A stretch of DNA of 64,000 nt from Endobacter medicaginis (lineage in GTDB: Bacteria; Pseudomonadota; Alphaproteobacteria; Acetobacterales; Acetobacteraceae): contig NZ_JACHXV010000010.1 of assembly GCF_014192375.1 (NCBI RefSeq), forward strand, positions 1-64,000, in the 5' to 3' direction. Below the pieces are notes generated by a model. The model did not search any database. It was not told the origin of the DNA and saw only the letters and a list, made by a program, of their open reading frames with translations. A program made the translations under genes and the position numbers. Positions 47,632-55,766 of this stretch are shown piece after piece (position 1 is the stretch's first letter; the number at the start of each line of letters is the position of its first letter).

Positions 47632-49016
47632 TCAACCGCGCAGCAGCGGACGCAGGCGCAACGGGGTGGCCGGGCGCAGGGTGATCGCCATGCGTGGCGC
47701 CGGCGTGGACGGATCGGCCGGCACGAAGCGCAGCCGGGCCAGCAGCACGGCGAGAATCGCCATTCCCTCCAGCATCGCGAACCCCGCCCCGATGCAGACG
47801 CGCGGCCCGACGCCGAACGGCAGCCAGGTATAGCGATGCCGGGAAGCGACGCGCTCGGGCAGGAAACGGTCGGGGTCGAACTGCCCGGGTTCGTCCCACA
47901 GCCGCCGGTGGCGGTGCACCGCCCAGATCGGCACGATGATCGTCGCCACCGGCTCTACCTCGAGCCCGCCGAGCCGCTCGAGCGCGAAGCCGTCCTGTAC
48001 CTCCCGGCCGATGATCGGCGCCGGCGGGAACAGCCGCATGCCCTCCTCCAGCACCCGGCGCGTCAGGACGAGATGCACCAGGTGCTCCGGCAGCACGCAG
48101 CCACCCCGGGTGACGGCATCGATCTCAGCCGACACCTCCGCCATCACCCGCGGATGCCGCGCCAGCAGATCGAGCGTCCAGCCCAGCGCCTGCGCGGTGG
48201 TCTCATGGCCGGCGGCGACGAAGGTGATGAGATTGTCGACGATCTCCGAATCGTCCATCGCCCGGCCGCTCTCCGGATCGCGCGCGTCGAGCAGCCGGTC
48301 GAGCAGGTCACCGCGTTGCGCCCCGCCGGCCGCGAGTTCGTCGCGACGCCGCGCCAGCATCGCCATCAGCATCTCGCGCAGGCGCCGCGCCGCGCGTCGC
48401 GCGCCGGTGCGGTCGGGGTGCGGCTCCAGTCCGGCAGGCCAAGGATCGCGCCGGCCATGCTCCACCCGGTCTGTTCGAGAAAGCGCGTCACCGCGCGCAA
48501 GACGAACCCGGTGTCGATCCCCGCCACGGCCTGGCCCGACAGCATGGTCTCGATCAGGATGTCGTAGGTCAGGCGCATCATCGCCGCGTCGATCGCCACC
48601 ACATCCCCGGCCTGTGCCGCGAGCGCGTCGGCGGCGCGGCCCGCACAGGCCAGCATGCGCGGTGCGAGGCTGTCGGTGGCCTGCGGACGGAAGGCGGCGG
48701 CCATCGCCTGACGCTGCCAGCGCCAGTGCGCGCCATCGGCGGTCAGCAGCCCCTCGCCCACCGCCGGGGTGAGAGCGCGCAGCATCGCATCGGACTTGCG
48801 CAGGCGTCCGGCATGGGCGCTCAGCGCCTCCTGGATCGCCGCCGGGTCGCTCAGATAGAGCACCTGCTGGCGCCCGACGCGGACGATATGAGCGCCGCTG
48901 TCATAGATCTCGGGCGGCAGGGCGGCGATCGGGTTGCGCACCGTGTCGACGAAGCTGCGCAGCAGGCGCAGCGGATGATGGCCCTCGAGGCGCGTGATGA
49001 CGGGCGCTCCGGTCAT
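47632..49016 (-). pseudogene. Cytochrome P450, frameshifted
   Basis: Two overlapping frames together make one P450. The N-terminal part (ATG 49016 to about 48385) runs through LPDWSRTPTAPARDARRG and then hits TGA. The C-terminal part continues in the next frame (RLREMLMAMLARRRDELA) and carries the I-helix AAGHETTA, ExxR (EEGMR) and the heme-binding loop PFGVGPRVCIGAG. The total 1385 bp is one base short of a full frame, and the shift lies in a repetitive GCGCGGCGCGGCGCC stretch, so a single-base deletion or a sequencing error explains it. Its start overlaps the DUF72 stop (ATGA). Substrate unknown. Confidence 0.85.
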
Positions 49017-49753
49017 GCGGCGATCCTGGACTGCAGCGCGAGGGCGGCGGCGGGATTGCGCTCCTTCGCGCCGGCGATCACGAAGGCATGCACACGCCGC
49101 CCCGCGGGACGGGCGAGATCGCGCAGCCGCACCGCCCAGGCATCGAGCGCGGGCGCGTCATAGCCGGTCTCGATCTCGGCATGCGTGCCCTGGAGGCGCA
49201 GATAGACATGCGGCGCCGTCGGCCGGTCGGCAGGCGCGACGCCCGGCTTGTCGAGGATCACCCGCGCGATGCCGCGCTCACCCAGCAGCGCCTCCGCGGC
49301 GTCGAAGGAGGGATGCGCCGCCTCGATGGCATGGCGCAGGGGCAGCCCGTCGAGCGTGTCCGGCAGCAGGTCGAGGAAACGGCTGAAAGCGTCGGCGTCG
49401 AAGACCCGCCCGGCCGGGAGCTGCCACAGCAGCGGGCCGAGCTTGTCCCCCAGTTCGGCGAGCCCGGAGTGCAGGAACCGCTCGATCGCCGGGGCGGCCT
49501 CCGCTGCCTCGCGGCGCTGGGCAGCACCTCGGGCGGCCTTGACGGCGAAGACGAAGCCCTCCGGCACCGCATCGTGCCAGGCGCGGAAGGTCTGCGGCGT
49601 CTGGGTGCGGTAGAAGGTGGCGTTGATCTCGGTCGCCCCGAGCCGCCCGGCCATGTAGGCCAGCGCGCCGGACTTGCGCACGTCCTTCGGATAGAAGGTC
49701 TCGTGCCAGGGCGCGTAGTCCCAGCCGCCGACCCCGATGGTGATCGGACCCAG
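49013..49753 (-). CDS. DUF72 protein, apparent CTG start
   Basis: A 246-residue TIM-barrel-like protein of the DUF72/YecE family. From CTG at 49753 the N-terminus reads ITIGVGGWDYAPWHETFYP after the first residues, the normal family start; conserved EINATFYRTQ and FVFAVKAARG follow. No ATG, GTG or TTG lies between the upstream in-frame stop (about 49795) and the conserved region. The CTG has a strong GGAGGA five bases upstream. An internal ATG at 49681 would cut off the GWDY segment. Family function is unknown. Confidence 0.8.
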   Translation of the reverse strand: MGPITIGVGGWDYAPWHETFYPKDVRKSGALAYMAGRLGATEINATFYRTQTPQTFRAWHDAVPEGFVFAVKAARGAAQRREAAEAAPAIERFLHSGLAELGDKLGPLLWQLPAGRVFDADAFSRFLDLLPDTLDGLPLRHAIEAAHPSFDAAEALLGERGIARVILDKPGVAPADRPTAPHVYLRLQGTHAEIETGYDAPALDAWAVRLRDLARPAGRRVHAFVIAGAKERNPAAALALQSRIAA

Positions 49754-49792
49754 TTCGTCCTCCCCTGCCCTGCCTTGCGCAACGGCGCCGTT

Positions 49793-50752
49793 TCAGGGCG
49801 TCGCGGTATAGTCCGCGACCGGCACGGTGCGAGAGATCGCGCCCTGTTGCAACAGGAACGACGCAAAGCGCTCGTAGCGCGTCCGGTCGAGTGCGCCCGG
49901 ATCGTCGGCCAGCAGCGGCAGTGTCGCGGTCCAGGCGGCGCGGTTGAGCGGGCTGCGCAGCTCGGCGTGATCGGCCTCCATCGCGGCGCGGATGCGCTCC
50001 GGATTGTCGCGCAGCGCGCGCGTGCCCTCGGTGAGAGCGAGAGTGAAGCGGTGCAGGCGCGGATCGGCCGCCCGGTCGCGCCGGGCCACCAGGATCAGCT
50101 CGTCCCAGGCCGGCACGCCATACGCCTCCGGGTCGAAGGCGCGCGGCGACGCACCGCGCAGGGCGAGATCGACCTGCTCGTAATTGCGCATCGCGCCCAT
50201 GATCGCATCGAGCTGGTGACCGAGCAGGGCGGCCTCGAGGTCGAAGGTCAGCGGGATGGCATGGACATCCGTCAGTTTCAGCCCCGCCGAGGCCAGGAGG
50301 CCGCCCAGCAGGGCTTCGTCGGTGCCGCCGATCGAGATGCCGATCCGCCGGCCGCGCAGGTCGGCGACGTGGCGGACCGGGCCGTTGCCGAGCACCAGCA
50401 GCGTATTGAGCGGCCGGGCGACGAGGCTGGCGATCCGGGCCAGGGGTACGCCCTCGGCGGCGAGGATCTGCAGCTGCGGCTGATAGCTGACCGCCAGATC
50501 GGCCTGACCGGCGACCACCATGCGCGGCGGCGTGTTCGGATCGGCGGGCGGGGTCAGCTCCACCGCAAGGCCCTGGCGTGTGAAGGCACCGCTGTAATGG
50601 GCGGCAAACAGGGCGGCATGGTTGGCGTCGACGAACCAGTCGAGCAGCACGCGCAGGCTGTCGGTCGCGCGCGCAGGCGGCGCGCCCAGCACCAGCGCCG
50701 CACCCGCCCCCAAGGCCTTACCCAGCGCCATCCTGCGCGAAAGCTGTCTCAT
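49793..50752 (-). CDS. Thiamine-precursor-binding protein, ThiY/NMT1-like
   Basis: A 319-residue exported binding protein of the NMT1/THI5-like group. The twin-arginine-like start (RQLSRRMALGKALGAGAALV) is followed by DWFVDANHAALFAAHYSG (about 40-57) and QADLAVSYQPQLQILAAEG, the motif set seen in ThiY proteins that bind formylaminopyrimidine. It starts one base after the TonB-receptor stop, under the TPP riboswitch at 53083. The permease (ThiX) and ATPase (ThiZ) genes expected beside it are absent here. Precursor specificity is by family. Confidence 0.85.
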   Translation of the reverse strand: MRQLSRRMALGKALGAGAALVLGAPPARATDSLRVLLDWFVDANHAALFAAHYSGAFTRQGLAVELTPPADPNTPPRMVVAGQADLAVSYQPQLQILAAEGVPLARIASLVARPLNTLLVLGNGPVRHVADLRGRRIGISIGGTDEALLGGLLASAGLKLTDVHAIPLTFDLEAALLGHQLDAIMGAMRNYEQVDLALRGASPRAFDPEAYGVPAWDELILVARRDRAADPRLHRFTLALTEGTRALRDNPERIRAAMEADHAELRSPLNRAAWTATLPLLADDPGALDRTRYERFASFLLQQGAISRTVPVADYTATP

Positions 50753-53080
50753 CTAGAAACCTGCCGATGCGGTGATCATCGCCGCGAAACCACCGCCGAT
50801 ATAGAAGGTCGGCGCGCTGCCGGCGACGGTGCTGCCGTCACGCGCCGCAGTATCGAGCGCGTTGGAGGTCGGGCTGGCAATGCCCGAGCGGAAATGGGCG
50901 TCGGTGAAGTTCAGCACATTCAGCCTGAGCTGCGGTCTGACCTCGCGGCCGGCGAGGCGGCGGGGATCGAGGCGCCAGCCCAACGCGATGTCGCCGGTGG
51001 CGCGGCCGGGCAGACGCTCATCGTTCATGAAGGTCGCATATTGCCGGCCGACATACTTGCCGCCGATGCTGCCGAACAGCCTGCCATCGTCATAGGTGAG
51101 CGAGGCGGCAAGCTGCACCGACGGACTGCCGACCGCGCGCTTGCCCGCCGTCGGCAGAACCTGCTCGCCAGTGGTGAAATCGTTGTCCATCGTCGCGTGC
51201 AGGTATTCGGCCGAAACATACGGGCTGACATGATGCCAGGGCTTCGTGCCGAGCTCGATATCGACGCCGCGAGAGGTCTCGCCGCCGGCATTGACGGTCG
51301 CACCCACCAGGGCCCCGTTGAGATCGATGACGGTGGCGACCTGATGGTTGGTGAGGTTGGCGTTGAAGAACGCGATCGATCCGATCAGCCAATCGCCGCT
51401 GTAGCGGTAGCCGAACTCCTCGCTGATCGCATATTCGCGCCGCAGATCGGTATTGGCGGCAGAGATCACCTCGCCGGAGGACGGGTCGTACACGTCGAAC
51501 AGCGTGCTCTGCGCCGGTGTCCGGAAGTTCGTTGTCGCGCTGAGGAACAGTTGATGCCGCGCGGTGATCTGCCAGCGCGCGCCGATGCGCGGCAGCGGCG
51601 CGGAATCGGTGATCGAGCTGCGATACTGCGGGCCCGGCAGATGGTTGGTGCCGTCGCGCGTCACCCAGGCCTGCTTGAATCCCGCCTGCAACGTCAGCGA
51701 GGTTCCGGGAACCGTCCATGTGTCGCCGACGAAGATCATGTTGATGCGAGTGATCGTGCCGGTGTCGGACGCCAGCAGCGCGCGTCCGTCCGGGAGCAGC
51801 ACACGGGCGTTGGCGGCGTTGTCCCAGGCATTGCCAGGCGTGCCATCGTCGCCGATCAGGCCGAAGCTCTGACGGTCCTGCTCGTGGTCGTACTCGCCCC
51901 AGTATCCGAGCACGAAGCGATGTCCGCGCCAGCGCCAGTCCAGCGAGGGACGCCAGCCGGTCCGGTATTGCTGGCCCGTGTAGTTGCCCACCACGTTGGC
52001 CTGTCCATCCTGCGCGCCGGGGATGTCGAGCGTGTAGGGCAGCGCCTCGGCGCCCTGGAACAGCCCCGAGGTGGCGATGGTGGTGCCGCCGGGCGAGTTG
52101 CCGTAGCCGAACTGGAAATACGGTGTTGCATGCAGCGATATTGCGGAATTGACCCGCAAATCCGACGGCGCGCTGAGATAGATCAGGTGATAGGTGCCGG
52201 CATAGAGCTTCCAGTAACCTGTCCCGCCGGTGGCGTAGTCGCCGGCATAGTTGTCCTGCCCGCCAATGCCGTCGGCATGCCACTGATCCGCGGTCACTTC
52301 GGGGTAGGAGGAGGTGTAGGCATCGTGATAGGTGCCGGCGAGCGCGATACGGGTGCCCTCGCCCCATTCGCGCACCGCCTTGAAGTCGACATGATCGCGC
52401 CAGTCGCGTCCCGGTCCGCGCCAGTTGTCGGCCACCGTGTGCGAGTAGGAGAGAAACGCACGGATACCCGACGCGCCGAGGGTGCCGGTATCGGCACGGG
52501 CGAACACCCGCTGGGCGCGATAGGTGCCGTAGGAATACGAGACCTCGCCGCCCGGACGGGTGGCCGGATCGCGGAAGCTGAGCGTGAGCAGGCCGCCGGC
52601 GGCGTTGACGACGGGCGAGTCGAGATCGGCCGCCCCTTGTGCGAACGAGACCGAACGCAGGTTCTCGCTGTCGGCGAATTGCGACGGATAGCCGTTGTAG
52701 TAGCCCATGTCGCCAAGCGGCATGCCTTCCAGCACATAGCCGATCTGGTCCTGGGTGAAACCGCGCACGGTGATGGAGAGCTGCTGCGACAGGCCGTACG
52801 GGTCCGACATCGCCACATTCGCCCCGGGCAACCGGGCCACGAGCTGGTAGGCGTTGAGCGTCGGGGCGGCGCGCTCGATCGCCGCCTGCGAGACGGTGCT
52901 GACCGAGCGGGTCTCCGTCTGCGGCAGGATGTTGCCACCGCCCGCCGCATTGGCGAGCGAGCCGGTGACGACGATGTTCTGCGTGGTGGTGGCAGGCTTC
53001 TTCCTCGGCGGCTCGGCGAGAGAGGACCGCGCGACACAGAACGCAGCAGACAGGACAAGAAGCGGGCGCAGTAAGGACAT
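50753..53080 (-). CDS. TonB-dependent outer-membrane receptor under TPP control
   Basis: A 775-residue outer-membrane receptor. A signal peptide (PLLVLSAAFCVARSSLA), the TonB-box/plug region (TQNIVVTGSLANAAGGG, then LVARLPGANVAMSDPYGL), and a 22-strand-like barrel to a C-terminal Phe (ITASAGF) are visible. ATG 53080 has GGGAG five bases upstream, inside the 3' end of the riboswitch. Because a TPP riboswitch precedes it and a ThiY-like protein follows, it likely imports thiamine or a pyrimidine precursor (compare predicted thiamine receptors of the omr1 type). Confidence 0.9.
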   Translation of the reverse strand: MSLLRPLLVLSAAFCVARSSLAEPPRKKPATTTQNIVVTGSLANAAGGGNILPQTETRSVSTVSQAAIERAAPTLNAYQLVARLPGANVAMSDPYGLSQQLSITVRGFTQDQIGYVLEGMPLGDMGYYNGYPSQFADSENLRSVSFAQGAADLDSPVVNAAGGLLTLSFRDPATRPGGEVSYSYGTYRAQRVFARADTGTLGASGIRAFLSYSHTVADNWRGPGRDWRDHVDFKAVREWGEGTRIALAGTYHDAYTSSYPEVTADQWHADGIGGQDNYAGDYATGGTGYWKLYAGTYHLIYLSAPSDLRVNSAISLHATPYFQFGYGNSPGGTTIATSGLFQGAEALPYTLDIPGAQDGQANVVGNYTGQQYRTGWRPSLDWRWRGHRFVLGYWGEYDHEQDRQSFGLIGDDGTPGNAWDNAANARVLLPDGRALLASDTGTITRINMIFVGDTWTVPGTSLTLQAGFKQAWVTRDGTNHLPGPQYRSSITDSAPLPRIGARWQITARHQLFLSATTNFRTPAQSTLFDVYDPSSGEVISAANTDLRREYAISEEFGYRYSGDWLIGSIAFFNANLTNHQVATVIDLNGALVGATVNAGGETSRGVDIELGTKPWHHVSPYVSAEYLHATMDNDFTTGEQVLPTAGKRAVGSPSVQLAASLTYDDGRLFGSIGGKYVGRQYATFMNDERLPGRATGDIALGWRLDPRRLAGREVRPQLRLNVLNFTDAHFRSGIASPTSNALDTAARDGSTVAGSAPTFYIGGGFAAMITASAGF

Positions 53081-53082
53081 GG

Positions 53083-53166
53083 AACTCCCTTCGCCGGCAT
53101 GACCCGGATCAGGTTCGACGGGTGTGATCTCAGCCCGCAATTGCGGGCACCCCGGTCATGGGAGAT
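53083..53166 (-). ncRNA. TPP (thiamine) riboswitch
   Basis: On the minus strand the conserved thi-box elements appear in order: CCGGGGTGCCCGC, GGGCTGAGATCACACCC, GAACCTGATCCGGGTCATG, CCGGCGAAGGGAG. The AAGGGAG end is the ribosome-binding site of the TonB-receptor gene, and an upstream CTCCC (53161-53165 region) can pair with it. So binding of TPP should sequester the site and block translation. Confidence 0.96.
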
Positions 53167-53228
53167 GCTTTCGACATATTTCCGACGTGGGTCAAGCCCG
53201 ATCGCGCGTCGACAGCGAGGTGGACCTC

Positions 53229-54346
53229 ATGAGACAGCGACGCCTGGGATGGTTGATCTTGAGCATCGGCGCTGTGCTGAACACGAGCACCCCGGGTCGA
53301 GGCGAAAACGCTCCCATCGACGGCCACCCACTGTTTCAGCCCTCGACGCTGAAGCGCGAGGGCCTGAGCCAGCCCAACCGCGTAATTGTGGTCGGCAGCA
53401 TCCATCTCTCGAGCCTGCCGGCTGACTTCGACCCTCGGCGCCTCGACCCCTTGCTGGACCGGTTGGCCAGTTGGCAGCCCACGGCGATCTCGATTGAAGC
53501 ACTCCCCGGTCTGCAATGCGATGCCATGCGACGCTACGCTTTCCCTACGCCAGTTCTGTCGGCAGGTACTGCGCCGACCCGACGCCCGCGGCGCACAGCA
53601 CGGGATTGGATGTCGCGAGTGCCACGGCCGAGGTCGAGCGGGCGCTCGCCGACTGGCCAGCCGAGCCAGGCCCGCAGCGCCGCCGCCATCTTGCCGCGCT
53701 GTTTCTCGCCGCCGGTGATCCCGCCTCGGCGATGGTGCAGTGGCTGTCGTTGCCAGGTCCCGAACGCCACGCAGGCGACGGTCTCGACGATCCGCTCGTC
53801 ACGCAGCTTCGCCAAGGCGAAAACAAGCGCGACGAGACGGTACTGGTGGCGGTGCGTCTCGCGGTGCGTCTGGGGTTGCAGAGAGTTTGGCCGGTCGATG
53901 ATCACACCGCCGACTCCGACACGCCCCTCGACACGCCGGGCGATGCCCGGGCTTACGGCGCGGCGTTGAGTGCGGCCTGGCAGAACCCGGCAAATCGCGA
54001 GCGCGCGACGCAGGAAGCGCGCCTGATCGCGGATATCGACGGGCCCGACGGGGTGCTCGCCCTGTATCGCGCCCTGAATGCCCCTGGGATGGGGATGGTG
54101 GTTTATCAGTCGGATTTCGGCGCCGCACTGCGCGAGCCATCACCGCAGGGCTACGGACGCCAATATGTCGGCTACTGGGAGACGCGCAACCTGCGTATTG
54201 CGGCCAATATCCGCGAGATCGTCGGTCAACACCCGGGAATGAGGCTGATGTCATTGATCGGCGCCTCGCACAGGCCCTATCTGGAGGCCTATCTGGACCA
54301 GATGCACGACGTCAGTCTCGATGACGTCGAGGCACTGCTGCACTGA
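53229..54346 (+). pseudogene. DUF5694-like (TraB-type) exported protein, frameshifted
   Basis: The N-terminal part (ATG 53229, signal-like LGWLILSIGAVLNTSTPG, then NRVIVVGSIHLSSLPADFDP) is in one frame. It runs on meaninglessly after QCDAMRRYA. From about 53535 the next frame carries SSVGRYCADPTPAAHSTGL and the conserved end NLRIAANIREIVGQHPGMRL and IGASHRPYLEAYLDQM. The 1118 bp is one base short of a full frame; the slip is at TTTCCC around 53538. It is divergent from the TPP riboswitch. The family is TraB/GumN-related, function unknown. A sequencing error is an alternative. Confidence 0.7.
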
Positions 54347-54349
54347 CGA

Positions 54350-55039
54350 TTAGAAAAACAGCAGCCCCGGCCGCGCAAGCGCCGCACACGCACGGCGTAG
54401 GGGATGTGGCACCCAGGCGGGCAAGAAGGTGCAGCCGGTGTGCTCGATGACGCTGTCGCTGCCTTCCCAGATCAGTTTCAGCGCCACGTAGAGCACGATC
54501 AGCAGGCCGATCCAGGCGATCCAGCGATAGCGGTCGAGCAGACGGGCGATGGCATTGGCGGCAACCCCCATCAGCAGCACCGAGACCGCGAGACCGGCGA
54601 CGAGCACATATGGGTGGTCATGGGCCGCCCCGGCGACGGCAAGCACGTTGTCGAGGCTCATCGACAGATCGGCGAGCACGATCTGGGTGATCGCCGCGCG
54701 CAGGGTCTTTTTCGCCGGAATGCCGGTCGGGTCGGGCGCGGGCGAATGGCGCAGTTCGCGATACATGCGCCAGCAGACCCACAGCAGCAGCAGCCCGCCG
54801 GCGAGGGTCAATCCGACGATGGCAAGCAGGTCGAGCGCGACCAGGGCGAGCGCGATCCGGATGATCGCCGCGAGGATGACGCCGAGCGCGATCGCGCGTC
54901 GTTTCTGTTCGACCGCCAGCCCCGCCACCGCGAGCCCGACGACGACCGCGTTGTCACCGGCCAGTACCAGATCGATCGCCAGCACCTGCCCCAGCGCGAT
55001 CAGGGAAGGCCAGATCTCGGGGCCGACCAAACCTGACAT
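54350..55039 (-). CDS. TerC-family membrane protein
   Basis: A 229-residue inner-membrane protein with about seven helices. The two family signatures are visible: DLVLAGDNAVVVGLA (about 20) and ADLSMSLDNVLAVAGAA (about 125). Related YjbE/TerC proteins export metals, often manganese. No yybP-ykoY riboswitch is found upstream. ATG 55039 is preferred over TTG 55057, which has no ribosome site; spacing for 55039 is not ideal. An AT-rich hairpin repeat separates it from tenA. The stop lies 3 bp from the DUF5694-like stop (convergent). Confidence 0.85.
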   Translation of the reverse strand: MSGLVGPEIWPSLIALGQVLAIDLVLAGDNAVVVGLAVAGLAVEQKRRAIALGVILAAIIRIALALVALDLLAIVGLTLAGGLLLLWVCWRMYRELRHSPAPDPTGIPAKKTLRAAITQIVLADLSMSLDNVLAVAGAAHDHPYVLVAGLAVSVLLMGVAANAIARLLDRYRWIAWIGLLIVLYVALKLIWEGSDSVIEHTGCTFLPAWVPHPLRRACAALARPGLLFF

Positions 55040-55062
55040 TCCTGCCCCCGGGCTCAAACGGA

Positions 55063-55103
55063 CAAAAGTCTTTTTGCTTCTTTTTCCTCAGAAAAAGAAG
55101 GTC
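55063..55103. repeat. AT-rich hairpin repeat, copy 1
   Basis: Perfect 10-base arms CTTCTTTTTC (55077-55086) and GAAAAAGAAG (55091-55100), with flanks CAAAAGTC and GGTC. It begins one base after the tenA stop and so probably terminates that operon. The element is the inverse of copy 2 at 57418-57457. Confidence 0.85.
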
Positions 55104-55766
55104 CTATGCCGCCCCCGTCCAGAACGCCGCCTCGAGCCGCGAGGCGGTGGTGAACTCCGCGAGCAGGATCTCGTAGCGCGCCTCCGCCCCGAGCCTCGCG
55201 CCAAGCGCATCGAGCGCGTCGGCCTCCTCCTCGGCGATCGCCTGGTAGTCTGACCCGGCATAGGTGTTGATCCAGGACGCATAGGGATGGTTCTCGACCG
55301 CGCCGCGCTCGCGCAGGCGGTCGCCGATCTCGGCATAGCCCATCACGCAGGCGCTCATCGCCACCATCAGGTCGAGCGCGTCGCCCGACAGGCCACGCTC
55401 GATGAGGAAGCGGGTGTAGGCCAGGGTGGCCAGTGTCTCCGGGGTGGCGGCCATCTCGGCCTCGGTCATGCCCCATTCGGCGCAGAGCGAGACGTGCAGC
55501 GCCGCCTCGACATCGACGATGGTGCTCATCGAGCGGGCGGCGCGGCGCATGCCGGCGAGGTCGGGCGCCTTGTAGGCGGCGAGCGCGTAGGCGCGGGCAA
55601 AGTGATTCAGATAGAGGTAGTCCTGCACCAGATAGGCGCGGAAATCCTCGCGCGGCAGGCTGCCATCGCCGAGCGCGCGGACGAACGGCGCGTCGATATA
55701 GCTCTTCCAGACCACGCTCGCATCGTGGCGCAGGCGGCCGAACAGGCCGCGTTCCCAAGGTTTCAT
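55104..55766 (-). CDS. tenA: Aminopyrimidine aminohydrolase / thiaminase II, TenA
   Basis: A 220-residue helical enzyme that hydrolyses aminomethylpyrimidine from degraded thiamine to HMP for reuse. Active-site residues visible are Asp49 in VQDYLYLNHFARAY, Glu in CAEWGM and the nucleophile Cys140 in MSACVMGYAEIG. ATG 55766 has GGAGAG upstream and overlaps the glycosyltransferase stop (ATGA). The nearby TPP riboswitch, ThiY-like protein and TonB receptor fit a salvage pathway, though TenA is in a different transcription unit. Confidence 0.93.
   Translation of the reverse strand: MKPWERGLFGRLRHDASVVWKSYIDAPFVRALGDGSLPREDFRAYLVQDYLYLNHFARAYALAAYKAPDLAGMRRAARSMSTIVDVEAALHVSLCAEWGMTEAEMAATPETLATLAYTRFLIERGLSGDALDLMVAMSACVMGYAEIGDRLRERGAVENHPYASWINTYAGSDYQAIAEEEADALDALGARLGAEARYEILLAEFTTASRLEAAFWTGAA

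Noticed and set aside
49088-53074. A 1328-codon open frame on the plus strand
   Set aside because: It is antisense to the P450/DUF72/ThiY/TonB operon, shows no domain, and arises from high GC codon bias on the other strand.
54350-55103. Manganese (yybP-ykoY) riboswitch upstream of the TerC gene
   Set aside because: The 65-bp gap contains only the AT-rich hairpin repeat; no aptamer core is present.
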